Assembly: GCA_963978545.1 (NCBI GenBank)
Contig: OZ021725.1
Coordinates: 88,830,305 to 88,894,304 of the forward strand
DNA length: 64,000 nt
Direction: 5' to 3'
From: Linyphia triangularis
Taxonomy: Eukaryota > Arthropoda > Arachnida > Araneae > Linyphiidae
The position numbers and the translations under genes were made by a program. Positions 25,430 to 38,420 of this stretch are shown one piece after another (position 1 is the stretch's first letter; the number at the start of each line of letters is the position of its first letter). The notes below the pieces were generated by a model, which was not told the origin of the DNA, ran no database searches, and saw only the letters and a program-made list of their open reading frames with translations.

Positions 25430-28400
25430 AAGAAAAAACATTAAAGGACAGAAAAAATGTAGGGAAGGGGGGAGGGGGAGGGCTTGAAGATGTCTTTGTA
25501 GTTGTTATGCCTTATGGGATTACTGACATGTTTTCCGGGACTCAGAAGCTCTCTACTGGGAAAATTGATGGATCAGAGACATAAAAAAAAAACACGGAAG
25601 ACAAGAAGAGGGGGGGACACAAAAACATGCAAAGAAGATAGAAAGGAAGAGGAGATATATAAAGAGAAGAAAATGGAAACGTCGCTGTGTTGTCTTTATA
25701 TATACTTCTGTATCGTATCTATTTCCGTTTCGTTTAAAAAAAAGTGAAAACAAACAGGCTTTGATGGTTTATATGTAAGAAGAGACTGTCTTTCGAAATT
25801 CGCTTCCTGTTCGGGCATTGAGGGTTTTGTTTGCTGTGCACTGGAAATGCCTCGCGACAGATCAAAGTTATGCAAAATGGTTTTGAAGTATTTTCCTCGG
25901 TGATTTTACTTTCAAGGGATGTCGGCTGTTTTTCATTATCTATTTTTGATGTTGTTATTTCGTTTGAGAAAGTCTAGAGAATGTTTTGAAGTGTAAGAAA
26001 AGCAGTAATTTTTTTCCCCTTCCTTTTTCAAATACTTTTTATGATTCGAGTTTTATCTGAAGGCTTGTAAATGGTTTATAATTTTTATAGCTATTTCAAA
26101 AAACATGATTCTTTAAATCTGGTGTTAGATAAAGCTTTTTAACTGAAATTATACAATCTCGATTCATTTGCATTATATGATACATCAGTAACTATAACTA
26201 GTACCACAATCCTTTAATTAATATTCAAAAATATCCATATTCAATCAATTGCTGTAAGTTGTATGCTTACTGGTTAGTAAAAGAACACTCAACTCAATGT
26301 ATATCTAGTCTAAAACACAACTGGAAATATATGACAATGAGGATCATAATTGATATACTACTGCTTCAAAAAGTAAGCGTTGTTTACAAATGATTGCTTA
26401 AATTGTTGAAAAATAAGTATCTTAAATACTTGAAAGTGAAGTCTTTCTTATTATCTATTACCTGACTTATAATACAGACGATGTAAAATACTTGCATTTT
26501 CTACGATTTCATAAACAGAACGGCCATCTTTCGAAGGTAACAAAGACGCTTCAAAAAGTACCTGACCATAAAAATCACGCGACAATTGAAAAAACATTCC
26601 TTTCAAACACCAAGAAAGCCCCAAACACCTTCCAAAGAAGAAATATGCTTTTAGCATCGCCAACTTTTAAGATAAAAAAAAAAATCCACAATTTCAAAGA
26701 CTGACCGTGCCATAAAAATCGCCCTCTTCGTCCTCCGGCACACAGTTACAGATCACCTGACACTAAAAACGTCCAATACACACAAGACAGAAAAGCGCCA
26801 TTTCGTTTTGCAGATAAGATAAAGCACCAGAAGGACCTCTTACGGAGAAGGGAAAACACCTTTTGTTTTTGTTACCTTTCCGAAACAAATGGCTGAGAAA
26901 TTCAGCTCCAGATCGATCCCTTCCTAGTTTTCCCAATAGCATAGGTCTTTTTATTACATTCCTGCCATTCATCTTCGTATCCATACATGGGGGCCATTTT
27001 AGTTTCGATTCTTTGAGCTCTTCCAGAGTATTATTTCGCAACGCTTCACCGGGTATCCAATGCCGGAATTGCCTCCAGGGTAAAAAGGGCGTAAGAAAAA
27101 GCCCCCCCCCCCCTCTCTCTCTCTTTGTTTTTGAGTGCGTGTTCTGCAGGTAGGAGAGTATCCTCTTAGAGGTGAAACTGTGTGCGTTTCTTCTGACTTG
27201 TAATGAATGATCTGATGAGAGTGGGCTGTGTTCTGTTGAACGTTTAGATTCATTAATGTTAATAGTTGAATGGTTTGCAGTAGCTTTGAATTTTTTGTTG
27301 TAGAAAAGTACTTTTTATATATTTATTAAAATTTGATGCAAATATTTGGCATTATGGTATGTGTTCTGATTTGAGAATGCTAGTCTATATATCCTCTAAT
27401 GTAAAAATGTTATTCTTGTTCTGATCTTGAAGAGGCAATACGTGTATTTTTCTCTTTATTATACGAATTAAAACAATCTAAATGGAATTTGAGTAGAGTC
27501 TGTTTGTTTTAAAACCGCTTACATTTTGATCTCGTCAACGCTGCAGTTCAAAAACAAACAGACTCGACGCAAATGCCATTTAACTTGATTTCATTAACAT
27601 ACTCTGAGAACGCAAAACACAAGTCTTGCATCGCCAAGATCGGAACAAGAATAAAAAATTTACATAAGAAGGACATATACACTAGCATTCTCGAATCGGA
27701 ACTTTATGAGTATATAACTTCCAAAGTAATCCAGATCCCTTTGTGTAATTTCAATATCATTAAGTTTGTATATAATACCCACCTTGAATATAATAACGAT
27801 TATAATTATTTTTATAATTTAATGGTTTTTCCCATGTTTTAATAGAATTTATTAAGCATTAAATTAGTTATTTTCTTCTTGCAATAAATGTCTTTCACCA
27901 ACATGAATATTATATGATTTCAATCTTGCTGTTACTTGCATTTAAATTTCAAATGTCTCGTAAACAAAGTTTAATAGTCTTTAAAAAGTTTTAATATTTC
28001 ATAAAACTATATTTCGTTAAGTACAAATTCATTAAGAATAGGAATGCGTTCATGCATAAGAATATAAACTCATTAGAAATGAACAGACACTTCACAAATT
28101 ATTCAATGAAATAACTGCATTCAAAAGTATCAAATATAAATTATCTCTTGAACTTAGTTGCAAAACACGAATGTTTTTATTTCAATGAAGACTATTTCTG
28201 GAAACAATCTTACAAAATCTCGATAGTGTTTAGTTTTATTAGGGAAAAAAACTAATTTTCCAAATTGATATCGCTTTCAAAAACTTCCCAGTTCGTTAAA
28301 CAAAGTATTTCCAATCCAGGAAACTTCACTGAAAACTCTTTTTAAATTTCCTTTGTGTCGAAAATAAACAATTGAATCCGGTGTAAGACGTCTTATCCCC

Positions 28401-28813
28401 ACAACATGCACGTATTGACAAGACAAGTTACGAGTAACTTACTCTGAAAGTTAGACGCCAAAACGTGGTGACAGTGGGTTCAAGAAAATGCTTTTTGGGG
28501 AAAGCACAGAACAAAGAATATTGATTGGTTGTGATTGATTGCGCTGTATAGTGGTTACTGTCTGTACCCGCAGTTGATTTATGACCCAGGTTTTTCCCTC
28601 TGAAAGATTCAAGGGTAAACTTGTGATGTCTGCCTTTGAAAAGTCGCCGATGGTTTATAAGCAGCCAAAGTGACATTTGATAAAGCTAGAATAAAAAACA
28701 TCACGCTTAACTTAAAAGTCGAGTTTGTCCTTCAAATAAATGTTTTGTTGAAAGAAAGCCCTAAAAAAAAGTTAAAATAACGTGTACTGTGTAATTGCTT
28801 TGGGTATTACTAC

Positions 28814-28855
<42 letters not shown>

Positions 28856-30271
28856 AGATTTATATTATTGATTAGGTTATATTAAGATATCATAATAAAG
28901 TATACTGATAATTTTCTAATCTTAAAAAATTTGCTACGACATTATATTACTAACACTTTCTCTGTATTTTTAACAAAGCAATTTCAATTGAGACTTAATT
29001 GACTGAATAATCACAATAACCCTTTTGCAATTTTCTTAGAAGTTTTCAGAAGGATAGCTATTTTAAATAAAAATTTAATAATAAAGTCTGAACAGGCAGA
29101 GCTTTTGCAGAAATATTTGAATTAGAGGCGAGTAGAAAGTACAATACTTTAAATTATTTTCAAAATTTACTCATAACTGTTTAAGAACGCATAATTTAAT
29201 AAATATAAATCATGTAAAAAAAATTATATCAATACTTTACAAAAGGTTAAACATTTAAATAAACATAACCAAATTTAAAAAAAAAAGCAGAAGCAACTTT
29301 TTAGAAGTAGTTCTTGACAAGTTAAATTTGTTTAAATTATTTTCCGAATTGTATTGTAATGTAATGCTTGGCTTTAATAAAATGAGAAGTAGAAATATAT
29401 AACTTAATCACTCATTCGAAAATTGTCGTTGTATAAAAAAATATATAAAAAAAACTTATATTTACTTATTAATTATTCGTTTTGGTTCAAAAATGTGCAA
29501 AACATTTTAAACGAAAAAGTATAAAAACATATCGGTAGAGGATATATAAACACACTTACAGACTTAAATAATAAATTTGATCAGCTGATACTTTTTGCTA
29601 AGTGAAGCAGATACTTTTAGACATTAGTATCAGCAATTCTTTCACTAGAACTATTTTTAACTGCATGGTGGATTGAATATTGCGTAATTGGCAAAATTGT
29701 GTTGAGAAAAAAAAAAGATTCTCAAACTTAATTTAATTTCTAAGGAGAAAAACTAGTGAAATTAATATTTTTTCATTACTAAAAACGTTTCATTGAAACT
29801 TTATAAGGTTGACTAAATAACTAAAATAAAGTAAGAACATTAACGAATTAAAACTACTGCATGAATGAAAGGGACGAAATAGTTTAAATTAAATTAAGAG
29901 TGCAGTTTTTTTTATCTCATTTAAAGAACATGTACAATTCAAAATAGTCACTATTTTGAACCTTTGTTCGTTTACCAATTTGTTAAACTAACAAGAATTG
30001 AAGAACTTCTTCAAAACAAGTTAAATTTACTTAAGTCTAAAACAAATACGAAAGGAAATTCTAAAAAATAATTTCGTGTTTCGACTCCATCACTAATTAA
30101 TTAAAATTCATTTTAATTTAATTATCAACTTGCTTGACTTGAGAAATCCATAAAATGTGTATCTCCTATTGTTGATGAATTTAGTATTTCAACTAATAAT
30201 TTTCAAACTGAACTTTTCCACAAGTGGAGATTAAAATTGGTTTAAATTTCAGTTTAACTCAAAAATGCATT
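25430..30271. other. Non-coding; two GC-richer spots
   Basis: 26450-27160 is GC-richer and ends in C12 plus a CT run. Minus-strand frames of 70 and 92 codons there show no domain. 27.2-28.4 and 28.86-30.27 kb are featureless AT-rich DNA. Confidence 0.5.
28816..28854 (+). repeat. T39 run, longest homopolymer
   Basis: Other T runs of 18 or more are at 17561, 20942, 22067, 22439, 30861, 36246, 39634, 43227, 47053, 47837, 48074, 48668, 49751 and 60743. Some may be poly(A) tails of minus-strand insertions, but I could not attach a body to most of them. Confidence 0.95.
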
Positions 30272-30955
30272 CAGGGTCTTTGGAAAGTGAAATATCTTGG
30301 AAACGAGATAACCTCGAAACAGTGGGAGTCAGAAAGAAGAGATAAGTTGTATGTTGGATGGTATGGAATTCTAAATATACTGATTTACAAGATTGATTGA
30401 TGATTTATCACTAAGCAAAACTGGTGAAAATGGGATACTAAAAACCCATCCATGTGTTTTGCATTTTGTAGAAGTGACCGTTTTCTCTGCGCTACTCGGT
30501 AAAAGGATCATAGGGTCCTTTTTTATAAGGGACACAATTAATTCATTCTTCTTTAATTCAGATTTTGCCGCAATTTGTTACCACGTTCAGGATGGTAACT
30601 AATTTTCAAACCGGTGTTTATTGGTTGGTTGGTTGTTTTCAGATTATCTGGCGCAGTCAGCAACACGAGGGCTATAATGCTCCGAAACATTCGTCATTAG
30701 ACAAGCCAACATACATTTACAAACACCCATGCCTAACACGGGACTCGAACCCGCAACCTCGCGGTCTAGAAGCTAGCACGCTAACCACTATACCGTTTGG
30801 TCTGCCAAAAAACCGGTGTTTATAAAATTCCATACCTGTCGATGCAACATTTCACTTGTCTTTTTTTTTTTTTTTTTTTTACTTTTTTTTTGCCTTCTCA
30901 CTGTTTCGCAGTTTTGTTATTTTAAAGTTAAGTAATCCCTTCTGGGAAGTCCCTG
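30272..30955. mobile_element. Non-autonomous TIR element, copy 2, interrupted by a SINE
   Basis: The left end starts CAGGGTCTTTGGAAAGTG and the right end finishes GGGAAGTCCCTG at 30955. The ends are inverted copies about 100-130 bp long that share GAAACAGTG and ATTCCATACC with each other and with the element at 21655-22193. Without the SINE and one copy of its 14-bp duplication, the element is about 480 bp. An interior block near 30465-30480 (TGCATTTTGTAGAAGTGACC) matches the reverse complement of 21911-21930 in the other copy, so the two interiors are inverted relative to each other. Confidence 0.7.
30622..30809 (-). mobile_element. tRNA-derived SINE, family B, full-length copy
   Basis: Read on the minus strand, it starts GCAGACCAAACGGTATAGTG (A box, Asp/Glu/Gly-tRNA-like), has an intact B box (GGTTCGAGTCC), then a body with GGGTGTTTGTAAATGTATG, GGCTTGTCTAATGACGAATG and GCATTATAGCCCTCGTG, and ends in AACCAACCAACCAA. 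Perfect 14-bp target-site duplications, AAACCGGTGTTTAT, lie at 30608-30621 and 30810-30823. It is inserted inside the TIR element at 30272-30955. It is not a working tRNA, because the bases after the T arm do not pair with the 5' end to form an acceptor stem. Confidence 0.93.
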
Positions 30956-31644
30956 AAATAACACTCCTATTCAATATATTGTTTTCTTTCCGTCCCTCAA
31001 TAACACCACGCAGTGCAATAGGCGAAGAAAATACTTGATGTTACATTAATAGTGCATGGCGTGATTTCGATTTAATTAGAAACGTGCCGATGGCGATAGT
31101 CGCGAGGGTCTAAAGTAGTACTCACACGAGTTGAAGTAGTGAGGAGTTGAGGGGGTCCCAACAACCATTGGTAGATAACTAGACAAGTGCGGCCTTTTCG
31201 GGTGTCCCCTCGTTCCATTTTCCATTCACTATGAGATGCATTTTGAAGAAGAGGATAGAAATTATCTGTGAAAGACTTCTCGTACTTGTTTGTGTGGATA
31301 AATTGGTGGTACCATCAAGAAAAATAGTGCAAATTATGTTTGCCTGTTTGTCCAATGCGTCTATTCAATTACATGGAAAACTCACAAACTATTTAAATGA
31401 GATTTCGCATACTACTTGTCCGTATACTGACTATCAATCACAGGAAAAGCTCCCGGCATGTTGTCTAGAGTTGTATATTGCCGTTTAAACAAGACTACCC
31501 CTATTTTTTAAGGGAGATTGCAATAGTAAGAGATCTGTTTTATAAACTTGAATGTAAATTTCTGGAATGTGTCACTCCTATTCTAAATCGTCGAGTCCAG
31601 ACTGTCCATGGGGAATTATTCTGATAGACAGTACTTCCTAAAAG

Positions 31645-31830
31645 AGACCGCCTGATGGATGTGTGGATAACGCTCTTGCATATCATGCCAAAGGTGCCGG
31701 GTTCGAATCCTGGGTTAAGCATGTATGTTCGTTGTGGTTCGAAATCCTTGTTAAGCTGTATGTTTCGGTCTGATTGGCCTTTATTGAGCATAAAAATTGG
31801 TCGTTGATCGTAAAATGCCAACTAACCAAT
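31645..31830 (+). mobile_element. tRNA-derived SINE, family A, copy 2
   Basis: A tRNA-like head (GTGGATAACGCTCTTGC, intact B box GGTTCGAATCC) is followed by the family A body (GTTGTGGTTCGAAATCC, TTAAGCTGTATG, GGTCGTTGATCG) and a degraded CCAACTAACCAA tail. Perfect 10-bp target-site duplications, TTCCTAAAAG, lie at 31635-31644 and 31831-31840. Its B box is better preserved than that of copy 1, and it lacks copy 1's long hairpin. Confidence 0.9.
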
Positions 31831-32865
31831 TTCCTAAAAGTAAATAACTAATTCAAAATAATATCTACCAATTTAAATTGTTCTGGATATCGAATGAAAA
31901 CCTGTGATAAGAATGTCAAAAATTATAGAACATAGGACGTTTTGTGGAGTTTTAAGGAAACTTAAGAAGACAAAAAAATGTGCTTCCCAAATTGCATGGT
32001 CAGTGTGATAAGATGCTCACAAGCATTGTGTATGGGTTTAAATCAAGGATAAGGTATGTACTTTTGTCCTGTCGTTTTGTGTACTGTCAATACTCCTTAA
32101 AAGTTAATAGGCAATAATGTAAAAATAATAATAACGCATTAAATACTTTCCAGTCTATTTTTTATTCAAATTTTATAGGCAAAATTTGAGAAACTACGGA
32201 TGTTTAAAACAATAATTAGTTTTTAGAAAAATTGCCTTGAATGACAAAAAATGTCCCGGATTCGCAAAAACTGAATCATGCTAATCAATAAACAACCATG
32301 AAAGGGCAATATCTTCTTTACTTGCAAGTTTCATATTTGAAAGTCCCACTTAAACAGCCAAACGGCAGAGAATTCAAACCACGCAAAAGAATTCCAACCA
32401 CCATACGTTTCCAAAGAGCACAAAACAGACTTATTCCTCCTCACCCAAACCCGAAATTTCAAAAAGTTGAAGTTCATGAATTTCTTCCTTTCTTTACGTG
32501 AGAAATGAGATTTTAGGATTTTATTGAAGAAAGTTTTGTATGAATGAAACATGAAGCTCTTGTTTGAGAACTTTCTCCTTTCCTTATGCTATAAGGATCG
32601 TCCATCAAAAAAGAGTATGACTTTCCCGTCATGGAATTATTACATTACTTCCCCACTCGTAGTCCTTATACTTCAGGTGGTCAGTCAGAATGTCCAAAGT
32701 GGCCAATGTAGTCGTCAAGATTTAAGTATTAAAACAATTTTTGCTTGTATATAAGAAGCATACTCTGAGTGAAAGATCTAACATGAATAAAGTACGAGAT
32801 GGCAATAATGTTTGGGCAATTATAAAATATCAATCTAAAATTCCCACTGATGAATTACTATAAGA

Positions 32866-33290
32866 GTTATGATTATTACTTACTACTCATGTACAACTTC
32901 AGTTAACTTGTTAAAGGCCTATTTCATAACATTAATGATAAGAGACGTGTTTAAAATTAAACAGTAATAGTAACAAAAGTCCAAGTTAGTCCAAAGTCCA
33001 GTTATGATCATTACTTACTACTCATGTACAACTTCATTTAACTTACTATAGGCCTATTTCATTACATTAATGAGAAGAGACGTGTTTAAAATTAAACAGT
33101 AACAGTAACAAAAGTCCAAGTGAGTCCAAAGTCCAGTTATGATCATTACTTACTACTCATGTACAACTTCAGTTAACTTGTTAAAGGCCTATTTCATAAC
33201 ATTAATGAGAAGAAACGTGTTTAAAATTAATCTATCGTTACGGTACCAAAAGTCCAACCATAAACAATAATTTATGTTTGGACTTTTGTT
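32866..33290 (+). repeat. Three 135-bp tandem units ending in an inverted piece
   Basis: Units start GTTATGATNATTACTTACTA at 32866, 33001 and 33136 (exact 135-bp spacing). They contain CTCATGTACAACTTCA, GGCCTATTTCAT and GACGTGTTTAAAATTAA. The third unit breaks off and is followed by a hairpin: arms 33247-33264 and 33271-33288 (CAAAAGTCCAACCATAAA against TTTATGTTTGGACTTTTG, 17 of 18 paired). Its right arm is an inverted copy of the unit's AGTAACAAAAGTCCA segment. Confidence 0.92.
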
Positions 33291-34221
33291 ACTATAATGA
33301 TAGAAGATTCGCTTTAAACATGTCACCTTACATCAAACCTTTATTCTCCAATTTCAGATAAAAATTAACTCGCTTGTTTGGATTACTGAAAGTATTAGTT
33401 GCGATTTTTCGATATGTTGATACGTTTAGACGAGTGAAAACATTGAAACTCTTGTATATGTTTAGATAAGTGGAAACTTGAATAATCAGGATACGCTGTT
33501 AATTGAAGTTTAAAGTATTTTCCTTTTGATTTAGATGTTATTGTTTGTAATGTTTTAGTTATACCTTTCATTTAATCAGATAATTCTTAATTATGTAACA
33601 CTACTCCACTTAATATCATACTGCGTGAAATGTTTATACAACTGAAAGCTCATCATAACAAAACTGAAATATCAATATAAAACGAAATATATTTTTTTGT
33701 CAGTACAATAAATTTAAAAGTTTAAAAGTTCAGTTTAAAAATAAAAAGTTATTGACTGCTGAATTTAACTCTCATAAAAGAAAACTTATTTTTATATACT
33801 AAACATGTGTAATTACTTTATTTGAGTGATAAGTTATTTTATCTCCTATAGAAAAATAAGTTATTCATTACATCGGGCAACCAAAACAGAATCTTTTCTT
33901 AATGTCTTTCATAACTAGGTCTCATTTTTTAAAAGTTAACGTTCTATCAACAAGCATTTATAATTTACACTAACACATTAACGATGGTTGGCAATAAAAC
34001 TTTCCAATCGACATTTTTTTTTTTTTTTCCTTTTTTTTTCCCTTTACTAATAAATTGCGTGTTTTTTAAAAATCATAAAAATAAATTTCCAAAAAATCTG
34101 AAAAATTCAAAATGTACCTATAATGATCTAAATAAGCAAGGTAAAATTTAAAAACAATTACTCTTTAGTGTTTATCATATTTCAACTGTTTAGTGTATTC
34201 AAAGTTGTCTTATCAATATAT

Positions 34222-34725
34222 CTAACGTCAATAATTTACATTAACATCAATATTTAAACAATAACATCAGTAATTTACATTAACATCAATATGTAATAAA
34301 TAACTCAAAAATTTACCTTAACATCAATATTTAATAAATAACATTAACATCAATATTTAATAAATAACATCAATAATTTACATTAACATCAATATTTAAT
34401 AAATAACATCAATAATTTACATTAACATCAATATTTAATAAATAGCATCAATAATTTACATTAACAACAATATTTAATTAATAACATCAATAATTTACAT
34501 TAATATCAATATTTAATAAATAACATCAGTAATTTACATTAACATCAGTCAGTAATAAATAACTGAAAAATTTACATTAACATCAATATTTAATAAATAA
34601 CATCAATATTTAATAAATAACATCAATATTTAATAAATAACATCAATATTTAATAATAACATCAATAATTTACATTAATATCAATATTTATTAAATAACA
34701 TCAATAATTTACATTAACATCATTA
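34222..34725 (+). repeat. AT-rich composite minisatellite
   Basis: Two short modules alternate: AACATCAATATTTAATAAAT and AACATCAATAATTTACATT. Together they give a roughly 39-bp period with deletions and local runs of the first module near 34575-34655. Confidence 0.92.
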
Positions 34726-35256
34726 TACAAGTTCCTGTTCTCTTAAAATACATGACATCGACGCATTTTTCGGATCACATCCAATACTAACATTCCATAC
34801 AAACGAGAAATATAAGCTCTTATTGGAATCTTAAATTTCGATTGGATAGTGATTCAAATCTCTTGCGAATAAATATTCGTGAAGAAGTAGTAATCACATT
34901 TCACATCGTAGCCGAATTTTATCATATGCGTGAACGGTGTTTAATTTGTTCAATGAAGTAGATACTTTGATACGGGTAATTTGAATTGATGGATGATGAA
35001 AGTTACTTGAGCCTTAATTAGTTCCCAGTAATTTTAGTAATAGGAATTTCTAAATAAGGAATGCTTAATCTTTTCGACATTTTGAAATCTCCTAATTTAA
35101 TAATCGAAGAATTATAGAATAAAATATGCAGTTTGCTTACATTTTGCATATCCATGGGAAATTATTCTTGGAGAATCCTTATATATTTATGCTGTATATT
35201 CCATTAGTGTTAACATTCATTGTGGGGTAAATCAAAATTAATGTGTCAAAAAATTA

Positions 35257-35389
<133 letters not shown>

Positions 35390-35399
35390 CACTAAAGTG

Positions 35400-37444
35400 C
35401 AGATATCATTTAATCTACAGATTATTTAGAAAATGTGCAGATTAACTATTGGAAAAAGTATTTTCTCGCATGCATTGAAATGACATATTTTCAGAAGAAA
35501 TTCATTGACGTGAGTTGCCAACTCAATTTCGTATAAATATATGTATTGAAAATATTTTTTTTCACGTGATTATAAGAAATGTTGTATGCAAAACGTGGGA
35601 AAATACTTTTTCAAACTCGGTAAATAATTTACTTGTGCTATCGCACTCGTCAAATAAGCGCTTTACCTCTTTTGAAAAAGTATTACTTTCCCCACTAGTT
35701 GCATAAATAACTATTCTATATCTAAAGAATCAAGTTAATACATTCAAACAATCAACAAATTAGTTGATATAATCAATCATCAATCAATTCTCCTGAACTA
35801 TAACGATGTGAAAGCTGTTATGTGCCCATTACCAAAGTAAAATGCAAAAAATTCTGTATTCCGCAAGTTAATAGAGAAATTTAGTTAATATACAGATTAT
35901 CTTGGTAATATGCACAGTAATGGCTTTCGAACATTAGCGGTAACATCAATATATCGCCGCTATTGTGGAAAAGTAACATAATTGCGAAAAGTGGAACTTG
36001 CAAGAAACACGAAAATTCAAATTGATTTCAATCCAAACTTAGTGACACCTACCAAATTTAAACTAGCTTAACATTATTGCAATAAGTGTTACAGTTTCTA
36101 CTTTAGTCCCTTCTATGCGTTAGGTATTTCTTGACACAATAGAGACCTTTACTTATATTTGTAGTTGCGTCATTGTTCCACAGTAGAGGCTATATGAGAC
36201 CAAATTACAAAAATAATTCCAAATAGCAAACAGATTTTTTTTTAATTTTTTTTTTTTTTTTTTTTTTTTTTTTGTGATTAAAAAAAAAAAAATATTACAG
36301 AAATTTAATCATTATTACTTGAACAACGCTGGCACTAAAAACACTAAGAATAAAATATCCATTCTGAACTATTTACTAATTTTTTTTTCCCACAAAAATC
36401 GTCCCACGTCGTCGTACTTTTCCCACACTAGGTGATTTTTTTTTTGAATTTTCAAATCAACTTGTATTCTTGTATTTACCACCGAAACATTTTCAATCAA
36501 GAGGGTCTCTAACCTCCCCCCCCCCCTAAAAGAATTATATTCAAAATGCAATCCATATACAAAAAAGTTTATTTTCACCTCTCCTGCAAAAAAACTAGTC
36601 AGGGGACAGGTCCGGGATTCTTTCCTTAGTTCCTCATTTGAAGAAAAGTATTTTGTTAGGAAAGAGAAAAATAATAATTTGCTTTTTATACATGAAACAA
36701 ATTCTAATATTCTCATTGAAAACTATTTTGCATAGAAGACTTTATTAATTCAAATATATTTTTTTGTTTTTCATTTTAACAATGATAGCTAATACTTTAT
36801 CTTATTCACTTAAACTTACAAATTAAATTATGTTGGGCACAAATTTCAATACAGACTAGTGTGCTTTCAATTAAATTATTGCAATGTTAAATAAATTGCG
36901 TATTTTAATTTTGATATGCTTACATTAAAAATTTATTGACATTAGTTATTCTAAATTATTATACGTATTCGCATAAATTATTTCGTTGCTATTGGGAAAA
37001 ACTATGAAGCCAAACATAATTTGAAATCCTAGTTCACTTTTAATTTATTCTTAATAAATATTTATTCAGAGCTTTATTTTTTAATAGTTTTCCAAACTGA
37101 ATTTTAAACTTATTTCCCATAGGGCATTAATATGCACACGATAGGGGACAACATAAATTTTGGAAAATATACTCATAAGTAAAGTGTTATCCCTATCTTA
37201 AAGAAAAATATATCATTAATAAACGTCAGTCTACTACAGCAATTTAGGGAGAAAATCTAGAAGATAACAATAATTTATTCGTGCTCAATTTCCCGTTCGA
37301 AGCATGGAAATGTTATGATTTATTATGACTCGCTGGAGAGAAACGAGATGAGTGATGCTTAAAAGAGGACAATTGAAAACACGTGTTGGATGTCATGTGT
37401 AATTCAATAACGAGATGAACTTGTGGAGAAATATAACATGGTTT
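35400..37444. other. Non-coding AT-rich stretch
   Basis: A short segment near 36354-36390 (AAAATATCCATTCTGAAC) resembles one near 37688-37725. T28 at 36246 and C11 at 36516 are present. A 115-codon minus-strand frame at 36369-36716 spans the C run and has no domain. Confidence 0.55.
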
Positions 37445-38420
37445 AGAGGGAGTTAATGTATTGTATATTTAAAATTTTAAGGAGTTGATAAACTATAAAA
37501 TCTTGTTGGGAAAAGGTCGCATTTAACTAATCTTGATATTTTTCTACCAACACTTCGAATTAATGGTTTAAATAAAGTATTAAAAGGACAATAGTATTGC
37601 CTTTTTCTATGCATTGCCAATGTTTACGTGTAATTACAACTTCTTGAGCTCAGATCCAGTTTTCGTAGTGTTTGACCATTAAGAGCAAAATATCCATTCC
37701 GAAATATTTACTAACTTCTTTTTTCGCAAAAAAAAAAAACTTGACTGTATACATTGTCATCTACAACGAGTCAACGATCTACGAAATCTGATAAGTCTGA
37801 CATAAGACAATAAAAAGACATATATTTTATTTATTTTGATTAAAAAAAAAATTTCAACAGGAAAGAGTTTAAACAATGATCGGTTAAAATTATTTCACTT
37901 ATAACGTTACTACGCAACACAAAGTTGAATTGACTGGACTTCACTTCATAATGAATTTATGCATTCAAGTTCAATTATCTTTTATTTATTTTGATTAAAA
38001 CAATTTTGGCAACAGGAAAGAGTTTCAAAAAATGATCGGTTAAATGGTATTTATTAGTATTCGGAAGCGATTATAGAAGCGTGTGTAAAAGCGACATTTT
38101 AGTGAAAGTTACAGCCCCAAAATTTGATAGAATGCATTGTCATCGACATCTAATCTATCTGCCAAGTTTCAGCCTGATTAGATGACGACAAGGGTGTTAA
38201 TTAGACATCCGCAGATTCCGTTCCCATCAACAAACATACAAAATCAAAGTTAATATAAAGGAATTAAAAAGGAGAGTTAATCTATTGTATACTTAAAAAT
38301 TAAGGGGGTTAATAAATAATAAAATCTTGTTCGGAAATGGTCACATCAAACTAATCTTAATATTTTTCCACCAACACATCGAATTAATGGTTTATTTAAA
38401 TAATAAAAGCACAAAAATAT
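37445..38420 (+). repeat. Nested local duplications carrying the 7.1-kb repeat
   Basis: A block at about 37450-37600 recurs at 38274-38420, 824 bp downstream (GAGTTAAT, AAAATCTTGTT, TCGAATTAATGGTTTA). Between them are a partial copy (37830-37960) and a longer copy (37960-38265) of the repeat also found at 7095-7465. The longer copy lacks an internal stretch present at 7.1 kb. The order is A, partial B, B, A. Confidence 0.75.

Noticed and set aside
26451..27041. Two minus-strand frames in a GC-richer stretch
   Set aside because: No domain, no shared splice pattern and no recognisable homology.
30735..30809. A tRNA gene on the minus strand
   Set aside because: A and B boxes are present, but the acceptor stem cannot pair, and the sequence continues into a SINE body with target-site duplications.
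31650..31720. A tRNA gene on the plus strand
   Set aside because: It is a SINE head with the family A body and 10-bp target-site duplications.
34222..34725. A CRISPR-like array
   Set aside because: The repeats are contiguous AT minisatellite modules without unique spacers, and there is no cas gene; the sequence looks eukaryotic.
36369..36716. A 115-codon minus-strand frame
   Set aside because: It reads through a C11 run and low-complexity sequence, and no domain is visible.
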